From Chrysoperla carnea (Eukaryota > Arthropoda > Insecta > Neuroptera > Chrysopidae), in the NCBI RefSeq assembly GCF_905475395.1, contig NC_058337.1:84624368-84688367 (forward strand): 64,000 nt of DNA, written 5' to 3'. The notes beneath the pieces are model-generated. The model worked only from the letters and a program-made list of their open reading frames with translations, did no database searches and was not told the DNA's origin. This document shows, piece by piece, positions 1 to 13,497 of the stretch. The number at the start of each line of letters is the position of its first letter. The first letter of the stretch is position 1. The translations under genes and the position numbers were made by a program.

Positions 1-248
1 AAACTTTCGACTTGTTGAACCGATTTTGAACTTTATCTACTTGAAAGCTGGTACTTTCCGTGTGGTTCCATTTCATTTTGGTCCAGTTCTGAGAACGATA
101 TCCATGAGAAAATCATAAAAGTCTTAAATTTGCATTAAGTATACACGACAAGAGGGCGAATAACTCAATATCACGATAACCGATTTCTATGAATCTTTTT
201 TTTAGTGGCAAATTATTTAGTGTACTTCAGATTCACTAAAAATCATAA

Positions 249-553
249 AATAAAAAAACTTTAAACAAAAAGAAAACCGACTTTAAAAGATAAACTTTTC
301 GCAAACAAATTAATATGCACCAAAAACTAAAAAAATAACGATAATATAATGTAGTTAAAATTATTGTTATTTTTGGAGTCGGTGTCAGTTCTGTCAGAGT
401 TGTTTCCTTGGCTGACTCCGACTCCAAAAATAACAATAATTTTAACTACTATTATATTATCGTAATATTTATACTTTTAAGTGCATATTAATTTGTTTTG
501 GAAAAGTTTTTCTTTTGAAGTCGGTTTTCTTTTTGTTTAAAGTTTTTTTTATT
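249..553. repeat. Foldback (long inverted-repeat) element
   Basis: Two arms of about 140 bp (249-388 and 412-553) are reverse complements of each other at roughly 90 percent identity by eye, around a loop of about 23 bp (389-411). The innermost 14 bp of each arm (375-388 and 412-425) differ at one position. I saw no clear target-site duplication at the ends. The structure fits a foldback or MITE-type non-autonomous DNA element. A short open frame on the minus strand here is only the arm read through and is not a gene. Confidence 0.85.
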
Positions 554-3500
554 GAATTCTATGTTTATTGTTTGATTAGTGTGTGTAGTCCTTGTAGGCT
601 TTGTTCAAATCACGCCTGTTTATAATTGTTACAAACACCATTTTCAAAACAATTGTGAATTTAAGTTTTCTTTTAACAGTTTTTGGGAGTTATCGATCCC
701 CATGCAGTATCATTTATTAAAGACTTGATAAATTTTCCTTCACAACTTATTGAATATCAATTAAAGTTTAAAATATCATATTTATATGTCATTTTTTCTG
801 CTCGTTAATCTTTCAATATTTTATATATTCATAGAATCATCGTAAAATCATAAGTAATGCAAAAAAAACATCGTAAAACATAATATTTAAAAAGAAAAGA
901 TATCCTTTTTATAATAAACGATGGGGCGTATATCCCATGGGGCATTATGAGAAGATATATAATAAGATGGTTACTATATAAACTAACGATTTACCGCAAA
1001 TGTATATAAAAATCAGTCGATTTTACTTGTATTTTTACTATTCCTTGTGCAAAATAGAGGAATCAGCCAAAAAAATTTGTAATAAATTGGCAGTACATGG
1101 TCGGTGTGGTACTGAAGTCGTGTGAGTGCGACCCCTGTAGACCACACAACTAACGTCCCGGAGGGTGGAAAAACACTAAAAAAAGGTCTTGATAGCCTTC
1201 ATAGATTATTCTTTGAACTTATACTGCAGCTTATGCTGGAACGATCTTTATCTCCATAGATAAATTATGTGTTTTATCCACTTTTCAGATTCTGTTTATT
1301 CAGTTTTTTCCAGTGTCACTTGTTAATGTCATATCTGGTGCGTAAGATAATCGAGGCGAAAGAATTCGAACGAACACACGCACATACGTACACACAGACA
1401 CACACAGGCATCACATTGAAAAGGTTTGATTCGGATATTGCGGCCTTGAAACCGCGGAAATATGTAAAACTGGAATTTTCAAAATCGGCCTTATTTCATT
1501 AACTTCCTCTGGGAAGTTAATTCATTTTGAGCAATTCTGAAATCCTTTTGTACGTCCATAAATAAATTCGTAAATACCTCGCATTACTCCAAAACGTGGA
1601 ATGTTGAAATTTTTGATTAAGGAACGTTGTAACGTATAATTTTACATCCTCTCGTTTGAATTTCTTTATACGTAACTACATGGAATTTTCCGATATCTCA
1701 CATACCTGAAAAGCCTTGACATTTTAAATTTTAAACTTTCAATAGAAATGTCTATTTTGTTGATTTTGCAAGCGTACAAGGAAGTCAAATGATATGTTAT
1801 CCACATCAGATTTGTATTATAATAAATAAATTTTTCTTGACGTATAGACACTTATGGAAAAACTTTAGATGATTAGTGTCAAAGAAATTGTTTTCTTTTT
1901 AGACGAATGAAATGTCCTTCGATTTGAGTTCTAAGCATTTAAAATTTGGGACTAAACTTAATATATTTTAAAATTAATATACTCTGATATATTTCATATA
2001 AAGGTTATAAGTAATATATAACTAAAAATATTCTACAAAATTACGGGATTGCATAGCGATATCTATAGTTTGATGTGTTGCCATAAAGTTCGTGGACGAC
2101 CTCCAGAATCCTCATCGTAGAACGGTCAAAATTTTGTCCAACACTGATTTAAAACTCGGGCTTCTGGCAAAAAACTACAAAAGAGGGTTAAGATGAGAAA
2201 CAATAGGCAATTAAGATTTCAAGAGTCAAGAGTTAATTTAAACAGTCCTAAAAAAAAATCAAATATTGGAAAATGTGAAAAAAATTTGAAATGTAAAAAT
2301 TTCTTTCTATTTCTCGATCATTTTGTTCTTTTTCTCTGTTTACTTCTAAACTTGTCCGAATGTATTTATAATTACATTCCAAGGCCATTTAATTCCAATA
2401 TAACGTAGTATTTTTAGGATAACGCAAATGGATTTGTCTTGACACATTAATAGAAATCAAATAAAAATCCTTTTAGTTTTATAAGGATTATATAACACCA
2501 ATGACCACGACAAAATTAGACACTATGCGATAAATAAGAAAATACGAATGAAAACACGATATGCTTAGGCTGTGTGAAGCAACCACCTTCATATGTGAAT
2601 TTATTGAAAGCAATCTTTGGCATAACACTTTTTTTCACCACCTTAAATTTTGCTTTACATTATGTTTGTTCATTTGTGTATTCTGGGTGGGCACGAGCGA
2701 ATATTCCCTGACTTCATTGGTAGAATTCACAAGAACAACTTTTACTGTGATGTTGAAATGATGCAGATTTTTTTAGGAAGACATTTGTTGTTTGCCATTT
2801 GCCACGCATTATGCATATTATAGTCCAATAATAAGTATAGCACCCGTCAGTAGTAAAGAGATCATAATATGGAAGATTTTCGGAAAAATCACATTTAGGG
2901 GTACTAACTTCTCACAACTACCTACCTATATAATTTAACCACCAAATGAATGACAACTTGATAGGATTATTTAAAGAGACATATTTAGAACACATATTGT
3001 GAAATCAGCGGGAAAAACTACTAAGCCCCTTCTTGCTTGATGTTTTTTTGGTCACCAAAGATTTGTAATATTTATTAGACCAGAAGAAAATACAGAATGC
3101 AGCAATGATTTGTTATATCAGTAAAGTAGAAATGATAAGGTTCTTCTTTCACATACTCCTCACACCCTGCGTGTACGTATGTATGTAAGTTTATATTCCT
3201 ATAAATTCTATAATATTAGGTATGTTTAACACGCAATATATTTTACCCCCTAAATAGAAGTTTAGTATCATTTTTGTATGTTGTTTATTTGTTGAAATAT
3301 GAAGAATTTTTTTTATTGAGTTTTTGATATTCCGTTCAAAAAAATGCGGAAAAAATTATTTTTCATTCTCTATCTCATTTTATTATCTACGTATAAATTT
3401 ACATCGTACATCGCGAGTGTACCGCGCATAACTCAAAAACGAGTCGAAAAATAAAATTTTGTATTAACTCTATTATAACTTCTAATTGTACCATTTTTTC

Positions 3501-4790
3501 AAGTGGAAGTCTTGTACCTTTTTTCACACAACATGGCATTTTATGGATTACTTACCAATGTAGGAATAAAATTTAATTGTATTATACAATAATTGGCAGT
3601 TAATAATCTACAGTTCCTGCTAACGGAGTCTTTCAATGAAAAAAGTAACAAGAAACAAATAAGTTACTTTCATTTTTCATCGTTTTGCGACCTCTAAGTA
3701 GAATAATATAGAAATACACAATTTAATTTAGTTTCAAATTCTAAGAAGTGATGAATTTGAAGTATTGAATCAAAATTTTTAAAAAATTCAGCTTATTTCT
3801 AAAATTGTGCCAATTCTATTCGGTATATGTGTTGACAAACTATTAAATTGGCATTAACTTTACCCGCATCGGGCATTGCGTATATTTGACTGACAAGTCA
3901 ATACCAATTTTGCCAGTTTACGATACTCATCAAATACCGCTACTGTACTGCAACAGTAGCTATAGGGATGGCATCTTTATATTGATATTATAAAATATCG
4001 ATATTGAGTGGTAGTAATGAGAAAAAATTATCGTTATAATGGACATAATACGGTGCAGAAGATGCCTTGATGGATAAGAGATCTTTATCGATATTTATCA
4101 GATAGATGATATTTTTTACATCTTGACATTTTTATACCAATATTGATGTTATCTTTTACCATTTCAACTTAACAGTTACTTTTAGAAGAGAACGAAGTGT
4201 ATTTTATAACAATTTTATTATAAAAAAAAAGTAACCATTAAAAAACCAAATTAATAATTAATAACGTTCATGTTTCATAATAATTACGTTTCAAACGGAA
4301 AGTAAATAAACAACACTTTCAAACAAAAATGTTTGTTTTTAAACATTGTAATTAAAATCATTAAATTATTTCATCAATTTAAACAAATATAATAGAATGT
4401 GATTATTATATTCAAAATTTATATTTAAAAAACGAAAAATTAAATTTTACACGAAATTATATTACGTACGCACACTCAACGATGATTTTTTATAATTGAC
4501 GTTTAATATTATGTAAATCTACCAAAAATTTTTATAACATGTCAAATTATAATATTAAGTAACAAAGTTTTTAATCGGAGTTTATAGCTACATATTAGTA
4601 TTATTTATTTCGTTATTCTACCATACATGGGTATCGATTTTCTCAGTTCTCGTGATCAAAAACAGGTTATTTCCTGCTAAGCGGAGTGTTTCTAGTTAAA
4701 CTTCTAGTTAAAATTCGGGTATAATTTTTTCAGATGCGAGATGTATCTTATTAGGAACTTTTTTCCCGCAAAACCTAGTGTGTTACAGTG
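554..4790. other. Intergenic, no gene seen
   Basis: AT-rich sequence with stop codons frequent in all frames. It contains a short CA-rich microsatellite (about 1371-1411) inside a slightly more GC-rich block (about 1080-1520) that looks like a dispersed-repeat fragment. A phrase about non-adapted 'cgcataactcaaaaacg' near 3425 resembles wording in other repeats of this window (near 13045, 21705 and 42705). The open frames here are short, lack recognisable domains and are low-complexity. Confidence 0.6.
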
Positions 4791-4894
4791 CAGAGAACAT
4801 CGAGGCGGGCACACTGGCAAGGATTGCAGCAGAAAAATTGCTATTCATTAATTGAGTAAGCATTTTGGGTTTTTTTTAAGTGTATTTCTTTACC

Positions 4895-5085
4895 TCTGTG
4901 TAGAAAGTGTCAACTTTCTTCCCGCTGTACAAATTGAAGTTGCGCTTTCTGTCTTCGGCTGGGAGACAAATAGTATACACACCACGGGAGCAAATAAAGA
5001 ATGTCTCAGATCTCATGTTTGTCGGCCGAGACGAAGCCGAGAACATGAAATCTGAGACAATCTTTACAATTGCTCTCTAGATGTG
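4895..5085 (+). repeat. GC-rich dispersed repeat, copy 1, with hairpin
   Basis: A stretch clearly richer in GC than its surroundings. It begins with a small palindrome (gaaagtgtcaactttc, about 4903-4918) and carries an 18-bp inverted repeat, 5002-5019 against 5042-5059 (17 of 18 match), whose loop holds a second inner stem (tcggc/gccga). It ends with a ctctctag plus atgtgtat boundary that recurs near 26030. Related sequence is found at 25645-26050 and, reversed, at 60300-60445. The family is unidentified. The hairpin plus CTAG-like end could suggest a Helitron-type element, but that is weak. Confidence 0.6.
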
Positions 5086-6219
5086 TATCATACTATTAAA
5101 ATAAGTAGAACTGAAAACCCTATCTTGTATTTATATAGTATTTTGAAGAATAATTTTCTCTATTGAATTCAAAAAATCGCAACTCTCTAGACTTAGACGG
5201 AAAAAAATTGTACTGAACTTACTTTACCTATTGTTTTTGTGTTTTATTAATTTATTATGATATAAATTAAGTAATGTGAAATTACAAAAAAAATGTGCGT
5301 CTAATATTTCAAATAATTGATTTAACTTTATAAACCTACCATAAAGACTTTGTTTTGCTTCCTTTAAAGTAATCGCCTTACAATGGTAAGGACAAATCGT
5401 AATTTTTTTACATTTTACCCTTCATCTCGAATAAAACAATAGACAATCTTAATTTTTTTTATCAATAAGAAATCACACCATATACAAATTGATTAGTGTT
5501 TTTTAAAAAAGAATTATTTTACTAAGTAATCTTGTGTATTTAAGTAAAAATTATTGTCCTCAATAATTATTGAACCATTCAAAAAACATTGTAACCAAGG
5601 CTAAAATCTGTGGTTATTTTTTTAATGAAACTTAATTATATAATAATTAAACGTTTATATGAATCTGGTATAAAACACTCATACGACTACTATATACAGA
5701 ATACAAAATCGTTAGACGCAGTGAAACAACAGCAATGTTCGTCTTTTATTTAATTCTTGCAAGAAAATTTCGATGTGAATTACAATAGATTAAGTCAATG
5801 TAGTTATTACACTAAAAAAATTGATTTTTGAAATAATTTGAAAACTTTTTCTCTTCCATTTTTAATAAAAATAGTTTCAATTGCAATACACACATGTATT
5901 TTCCTAATAATCCTACTAATATTATAAACGTGAAACACACAGATTAACACATACCTTTTATCCCGGAGAAAATGCAACCACTTTTCCGGGAATACAAACA
6001 CAGAATGCAACCATTAGAAAATTATTATGGATATGTCTTATGGAACATTATTCCGAGATAATAAAGGCCAGGCCAATTTCCAGGCATCGTACAACAAAAA
6101 TTTGATAGCGAAAAATCTAATGAATCATAATTGCAAGCAGGTTAAAAGTCTTTTAAAAGATTTTATACCCATCAGGCTTGTTGTACTCTTATAAACCCGT
6201 CAAAATGTATGTATTATAT

Positions 6220-6381
6220 ACCTACCTGGCCAAAAATTAATTTTCATCGAAATCAAAAAATCAAAAAATTGCAATATCGCTTAAAATATAAAAACAAAGC
6301 ACCTACCTGGCCAAAAATTAATTTTCATCGAAATCAAAAAATCAAAAAATTGCAATATCGCTTAAAATATAAGAACAAAGC
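6220..6381 (+). repeat. 81-bp direct tandem duplication, in frame
   Basis: Two nearly identical 81-bp units (6220-6300 and 6301-6381). The unit length is a multiple of three, so an open frame at 6209-6478 runs through both and repeats a lysine-rich 27-residue block before a short unique tail. I recognise no protein family in it, and the frame may be accidental. The duplication itself is certain; coding is doubtful. Confidence 0.85.
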
Positions 6382-7151
6382 TTATGCAAAGAAGGAAAGC
6401 GCACAGCCAGGTGTTGCAAAAGTCATAAATCAGAAATTACAACGTTCTATAGCTAATATAGGTTATAAATTTTATTAAAAGTTGCTTGGCGTTCTCGCGT
6501 TTTTTAGAATTTTTATATTTTAGTTGAAAATAAAAAATATTTTTTAAAAAATTGTCATAATTTTTATAACATGTACATATTTATTTTTAGCCACACATTC
6601 ATCTAAATGTGTCTATCTGGACACAAATATTGCTTTTTACTTTTCACTCACAGATGGCGAGTTTTTGTTTATGTACTGGTGCCATTAAAGAATACCAATT
6701 TTGTGTACTTTTTCTGTTAATGTTTTTTTATTTTGTTTTATATCAAATAAATAAATAAATAAAAATACAGCTAATGTTATACCTGTAAACAGTTCTATTC
6801 ATAAATTATCAGAGGATAATTTAGATCTTGAAATGCGTGACTACCTTTACATAAAGAAGAACAATATATTGTCTTGTCGAATAAGATATTAGTTAGATTT
6901 GTTAAATGTATCTTGAATAACAGACCTCATACTGTATACTTAGGTATAATTATTCTAAATAGATGCACACATCTGCATTTAACAATAATTAATAAACATT
7001 TTAACAATATTGGAATATCAAGCAAATGCGACACGAAAATTTCTATCTATATATAATATTATAAACGTGAAGAGAACATGGAAGCGAGCACACTGAAAAC
7101 GATTGCAGCAGAAAAACAAAAGGAAAGATCTACAGCAGGATTGAAATTATT

Positions 7152-8118
7152 GCAAAATTCCTCGAAACTTGTAACTAACGAAGCAAAGCGGCTGGGACTT
7201 ACCTCTTAAACTCTTAAAATGAGACAACTTTGGTACAAACCGCTATGCGATGCTGTTTTCTTCCTTCAAAATTTAATTTTTGCACACTTTTATATTTACG
7301 TCAATTTCTTAACAATCTGTAATCGGATTAACAATTTATATATGGTATTGCTATTTTTTCGCCAAATAGAATAGAATCCTGTGGGATTGATACTGTACAC
7401 CTTGCTTGTCTCCACTCTTTCAACAAGCAGGGATTTTTATAACGATTTTTATATTGAGTTTTTGATATTCCTCGAAACTTGTAACTAACGAAGCAAAGCG
7501 GCTGGGATTTTTTATTGCACAATAGAGTTTTGATAGGTGTGACTTACCTCTTAAAACGAGACAACTTTGGTACAAACCGCTATGCGATGCTGTTTTCTTC
7601 CTTCAAAATTTAATTTTTGCACACTTTTATATTTACGTCAATTTCTTAACAATCTGTAATCGGATTAACAATTTATGTATGGTATTGCTATTTTTTCGCC
7701 AAATAGAATAGAATCCTGTGGGATTGATACTGTACACCTTGCTTGTCTCCACTCTTTCAACAAGCAGGGATTTTTATAATGATTTTTATATTGAGTTTTT
7801 GATATTCCTCGAAACTTGTAACTAACGAAGCAAAGCGGCTGGGATTTTTTATTGCACCATAGAGTTTTGATAGGTGTGACTTACCTCTTAAAACGAGATA
7901 ACTTTGGTACAAACCGCTATGCGATGCTGTTTTCTTCCTTCAAAATTTAATTTTTGCACACTTTTATATTTACGTCAATTTCTTAACAATCTGTAATCGG
8001 ATTAACAATTTATGTATAGTATTGCTATTTTTTCGCCAAATAGAATAGAATCCTGTGGGATTGATACTGTGCACCTTGCTTGTCTCCACTCTTTCAACAA
8101 GCAAGGGATTTTTATAAA
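7152..8118 (+). repeat. Three-copy tandem array, 337-bp unit
   Basis: A long unit is repeated head to tail. Copies begin at about 7152, 7462 and 7799. Spacing between copies 2 and 3 is 337 bp, and copy 1 is about 27 bp shorter because it lacks part of the segment around 'tttttattgcac'. Copies are almost identical (single-base differences), so the array is young. Upstream, 7069-7135 resembles 4791-4845, so the unit lies next to, or is part of, a dispersed repeat. No coding potential is evident. Confidence 0.9.
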
Positions 8119-8505
8119 AACTTTTGAGGTCAAATTAAAAAATTTTGTCTCTTCATCCTTTTCATAACCTCATCGGCGGACATGCTGTATACAATCTTTT
8201 TTTGATGAAATAATGAATACCTAAAAAATGAATGATAGATTATCAGATAATAGAGCAAGACTCGAAACGGGTACAATTCTTTCATAGGTGCAATTTTATT
8301 GTATAGTATTGTACATTTCGTATAAACAGGAAATTCTACTAATTTTATAAATGGTAAAGTTTGTATGTTTGGATGTTTGATACTCAATAAAGCCAAAACG
8401 GCTGAATGTATTTAGATGTAATTTGGCACAAAGACGGGTTATTAACTGTATTAACACATACAAAAAAATGGTATCCTGTGAGATCATCGAAAAATTAATT
8501 ACAGG

Positions 8506-8563
8506 ACGTATTCTTAACGTATAACTTAACGTATCCTTAACGCACCCTTAACGTATCCTTAAA
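8506..8563 (+). repeat. Short minisatellite (ccttaacgta-like)
   Basis: About five imperfect copies of a 10-12 bp unit of the form cttaacgtatc lie in a row. The unit is not the insect telomere repeat. Confidence 0.75.
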
Positions 8564-9458
8564 ATTTGTTATAAATGTACCTTATGAAATATTATTCTGA
8601 ATTAAAAAGTATTCTTTATCTTAATAAACTATCTGCGAGCGAAATTTCAAACAAATCCATTCAGCCGTTTTTGTGTGACAGTTAAAATGGCATCAATTTC
8701 TATTCGTAAAAATATTATTATCGTTGATATATCTAGAAGAAGGAATTCCGCTTTTCATTTACATCTACAAACTTAATATCGGTTATCGAAGTGGGCAGGA
8801 ACAAGCTAGTTGTTCTGTAATTTGACTATTCCAGATCAATATATGTAGGTAATGTAGGCTCTATGTACACAATATTGTGAATATGCCTTTGTACTTCTGT
8901 TTAATTTATATGCATGTAAGCCAATCGATATAGTAATAATAGGTTAAATCTTCTCAATTAATTAATTAACTTAATTATAATTAAGAGGATTTACAATTGA
9001 CAGCTTCTTAATCATATACCACTGTTTATTGTTTACAAATCATTTGAAAAAATCAATAAAATGATAAAGGATCTGAATCAAAGTTTTAAGTCGAGTGAAT
9101 GTTAATTTATGTATGAGAACAGACTCTTTCTGCGCGGAGGTGAGAAATATCATTTATATTACTAATTGTCGATTGTAGCCAACCTTGAACAAAATTTCTT
9201 AGATTTATTAAGCTTTCGGCTTCGTCTTTAGCCGGATGTTGTGGAGATAGCCGATTAATCGGCTTCGTCTTCGACTAATAATCGACCTTCGATCCGACGC
9301 TAGCAATTTTTAAACATTATCGATTATCCATCTCATTAACTTGTATAAACATTGCTTATACTAATTACGGTTAATTACTTGGATTACTTATTTTCTAGAC
9401 TAAAAAAGAGCCATGACATGCCATCGCGGATTCATGCCTCACATTGTTTCAACTAATT

Positions 9459-9799
9459 ATCGTGTGCATGATTAAATGTAAACAACAACAATAAGTAATA
9501 ATAATAAATAAGTGGATAAACAAATTAAAAATTCATTGAGTTGAAAAAATTGCATTCGTGTCTAGAACTCGAATAGCCTAATTGGTAAGGCGCTTGACAT
9601 GAATCCAAGAAGTCCGGTCTCGAGTCCTGGTTCGAGAGTATTTTTTTCAATTCTCTTTAATTAAGATTACTAGACAAGATATTTGTCAATATTTAGTTTA
9701 CGCCTTGTATGTAACATATTATATCAAAATATAGTCGAATAGACCATGATGTAAATATCGTGTGCATGATTAAATGTAAACAACAACAATAAGTAATAA
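9459..9799. repeat. 43-bp direct repeats flanking a tRNA-like sequence
   Basis: An almost exact 43-bp sequence occurs at 9459-9501 and again at 9757-9799, 298 bp apart in the same orientation. The enclosed segment includes the tRNA-like sequence at 9566-9638. The repeats are far too long for a normal SINE target-site duplication, so a local duplication or a slipped copy is more likely. Confidence 0.8.
9566..9638 (+). tRNA. tRNA-like sequence, probably a pseudogene or SINE head
   Basis: A possible cloverleaf is visible. Acceptor strands ctcgaa (9568) and ttcgag (9631) pair. A D arm has stem gcct/aggc around an A-box-like tagcctaattgg. An anticodon stem cttg/caag encloses a seven-base loop. 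A T-arm region gtctcgagtcc resembles box B with an inserted base, and a T run follows at 9641, as at a Pol III terminator. The T loop is too long, the base before the anticodon is A rather than T, and the anticodon stem has a mismatch. A degenerate tRNA or tRNA-derived element is therefore more likely than a working tRNA; I do not assign an amino acid. Confidence 0.35.
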
Positions 9800-12700
9800 A
9801 TCAACTAATTATGTTTTTCCTCTAATTTCTCCATATTTTCGGACTAACTATTTACGTCGTGATTTGCGGTATCGTCCAACTGGTTTCTGCGATAATAAAT
9901 GTAAAAGCCATTCAGAATTACAAGATATTATATGATTCTCGTTTGTACCATCATCAAAACTACCGAAAAGAAAATCTAACATAAAGAACATTTTCCGTAA
10001 AATTCCAAACCTTAAATACTTGTTTTAACACTGAATATATTAGATATCAATATATAATTTTAATGTCTATACATATACCATAGCAATATTTAGAGATTAA
10101 AATTGGAAGTATCTATGGTAAAATATATGGTATCACAAGAGACAATTTCGTGCCTTCTACTATGGATTACAAATTTTATCTATATAGATACAAAATTACT
10201 TCATCTGTTTACCACCACTAATAATAATTACTTGTATTTAATAGTGTATTGTACATGATAGTGAAATATGTGTTGGAGAGAGTGTTGTACCAAGGTCAAA
10301 ATTTTTATTGGTACGTTTTTTATTTAAAACGGTTCTATACACATTTTTCAATGGCGTGAAATCATTATTTGATTGGCGTGAAATTTTATAATTTTTTTAA
10401 GACTCCTCTTAAACATTCGTTGGTGGAAAAATATTTTTATAAAGAAAAACGGTTTTCCAGATAAGAATGGTTAAAGTTACAATTGAATTTCAAGCACTGC
10501 GATTATACCCTTTACTCTATCGGTTTGAAATTTGGATATGTTATAGGTACTCATTTTCTATCTGCCCAGTTTATATTGCTGTACAGTTTCATCAAAAACC
10601 ATTCGCTAGTTTTTGCGTGAAAGTTTAACAAATAAACAAACAAACAAACAAACATCCTTACTTTCACATTTATAATATATAGGGATAGGAACAATGTAGA
10701 TGGTTCCTCTAATGGTGATGAATTCGGTTCTGCACGCAACAAAATACAGACACATTTTTAAGCAGCAACATTGTGTTCTATATTATTACATTTGAAAGTA
10801 TTTGATGAATGAATGCATTTTCAAAATTTTTCAAATAGATACAATAACAGCATTCACAACAATATAATATACATGGATATAATATGAAAGGAATGGTATT
10901 AGTTAGTAGATATAGAACGTATAGTATTGTTGTAGATATTACGTACAATGATAATATATGGGAAATTTTATGATGCATTACCTTAATATGTTAAATGTTT
11001 GACATTCCATAAATAAGCAATTTAAACTAAACAACATTCATTGTTGTTGTTGTTGTTATAATATGAATTTATACATTATACTAAGAACACTATTGGTGGG
11101 GGTAGCAGTGGGGGAAACAACTCCTATTTACACTTTTAATAGTATCTCTTATATTCATGTCATATTGAAAGTATTGCTATAATTTTTCATAAATAATTAA
11201 AAATTTTAATCGTTTTGGATATTATACAAAATTAAATAAATGAAACATTGCAATGCAAATTTTTGTTTTCCAAAGTAAGCGAAACAATCTGTTTATGTGA
11301 ATGCTACCCTTCAGTATAGACAGAAATACACTGCCTACCCTCCATAATTCAGACAAATATGTATAATCTTGTTCTGATATGTAATATTATTTATCTACGA
11401 GTACTATCAGTAAACACAGACTTAGACAGTGTCTTTTACAACACGACAAACTACGGCATTTACCGAAGTAGCTTCGTTTCTTATTCATTTAAATACACCT
11501 ACACTACAAGTATTTGATTGATCATAGTTGATCTCCATAATTTATAACGATTGGTGATAAACGCACATAAAGTATTATTATTTTCGTCTTATTGTTTTCA
11601 TACTGAGTCGAGTCGAATATTGATTGTTTTGGTTAATGAGAGAAAAGGATAATATTAACTGCCAAACTTGTTCAGATGGTGTGTATATAGAAAAAAAATC
11701 CTGCGTTTTCAAAAGTATCTTTTGATGAGAAAAAAAAATTGATCGTGAAAGGTCTTTGTACACCGGATTTGCAATTAATACGAACTAAAGGTAAAGTCAA
11801 TCGTAAATTCAACACAAAACGATCTGATTCATATTATTGACTGACAAGCAATCAACACAGCAATCGATTATTCTGTTTCTCTTGTCTACCATTTGCCAAC
11901 AATCAAACCATTTGGAACGATACCGGTTACAACAATGTTCAAAATTTTTCTACGACCGCAAAAAAACACGATCAATCTGAAAAACACCTAGAAGGTTCCC
12001 TTAAGTATCACACCTTTGGAAAAAATTCGTATACTCACACCACCATCTTTTAATTGCTATTATTTAATTCTAATCTTTAAAGATCAGACAATCTATGGAT
12101 ATTTGTGGTGACCTACATTATTATTTACTCACCATGACGATAATCCAAAACCAACATGCAGTATTTTTGACTGAAGATATAGTATCTTTTAAAAATTTCT
12201 GCCCATCCTGTCTAAAAACTCTGTTCACGCCACTGCTACCCTTATGGTCGACATCATCAACTTCCCAGATAATAAATATAAATATTTTTTTATCATAAAT
12301 AGTGTAACTCATAGAATAAGCACGCGCTTTAAAAGTTATGGAATCAAAAACAAAGTTGGAAATAAATATTATAGAATATGGGTGGAGACTGTTAAATTAG
12401 GCGAATAATTTATAAAAAAATAATTGTATAATGCTTTTGTGACATAATTCACAAAAATTATAATTAGGTTTTTTAGTTTCTTGACCATTTTTATCTCTCG
12501 GCGCAGGGTAATTTTCAACCAGAAAGTTTAATTTTTTAATTTATGTTAAAACACGAGGTTTAGGAAGTACGAGCGCCAGGGCAATTTTGGATAATAGGCT
12601 TGATTTTTTTTATATGAAGTTGGGGGTTGCTCGATTATTTAAATAAATAAATGACTAAAAAGTTGGCGTATTTAACATTGGTCTTGTGGGAAAACGATAG

Positions 12701-12889
12701 ATGGATGATATGTTTTCATAGATTGCTCCAAAACTAGTCGGTAGAAATTAAAAAACAAACTATTTAAAGTTAAAACCTTAATAAATTATTGGAAACAAAA
12801 AAAAAAACCGTTGTGCTCGATTAATTAAGGAAGTATGAGCATTTCATTGCTCTGTGGACTTAAATAACTAAAATTATTTTTATACCATG
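9800..12889. other. Intergenic, no gene seen
   Basis: AT-rich DNA with only short frames that lack domains. A (ttg)n microsatellite lies at about 11040-11056. The stretch around 12580-12650 and 12815-12850 reads like fragments of dispersed repeats. Nothing else is supportable. Confidence 0.6.
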
Positions 12890-13497
12890 TTTATATGAAA
12901 TATACATAGTATATTAAGTTTAGTCCCAAGTTTGTAACGCTTAAAAATATTGATGCTACGAAGAAAATTTTGGTTTAGGTGTTCAAAGAATCACCTAATT
13001 ATTCCATTTCCGGTTGTCTGTCCGTCTGTCCGTCTGTCTGTCAACACGATAACTCAAAAACGAAAAGAGATATCAAGTTGAAATTTTTATAGCGTACTCA
13101 GGGAATAAAAAGTGAGGTCGAGTTCGTAAATGAGCAATATAGGTCAATTGGGTCTTGGGTCCGTAGGACCCATCTTGTAAACCGTTAGAGATAGAACAAA
13201 AGTTTAAATGTAAAAAATGTTCCTTATACAAAAATAAACAACTTTTGTTTGAATACATTTTTTTGTAAACATCACTGTTTACCCACGAAGGCGTTAATTA
13301 GGTGCAAATTTTATAGTATGTATTAATATGAGAAAATCAGTTATGTGTGTGAGGCCCTTTAAAAGTGGAAATCTTTTGTTATTTACGTGACGTCAAAAAA
13401 CAAACGATTGCGTCATCAACACTGTCTATACATGGTATTTCAACAATTAACTCAGTCAATTGCTTGTTTTCACTTGTTTTACTAAATTTCTAGTTAT
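12890..13497 (+). repeat. Dispersed 600-bp repeat, copy A
   Basis: An element that recurs in inverse orientation at about 42270-42870 and in pieces at 46085-46195 and 63080-63785. Landmarks in this orientation are a 'gatgctacgaag' segment, a gtctgtccgtctgtcc minisatellite at about 13014-13041, 'ataactcaaaaacg', a 'gggtccgtaggaccca' palindrome near 13159, 'acgtgacgtcaaaaaacaaacg' and a closing 'actcagtcaattg' segment. No open frame of useful length is present, so it looks non-autonomous. Confidence 0.85.

Noticed and set aside
8506-8563. Interstitial telomere repeat
   Set aside because: The unit is cttaacgta(tc), not the insect (ttagg)n repeat.
9566-9638. Functional tRNA gene
   Set aside because: Oversized T loop, non-T at the base before the anticodon and a mismatched anticodon stem. 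It is kept only as a tRNA-like feature.
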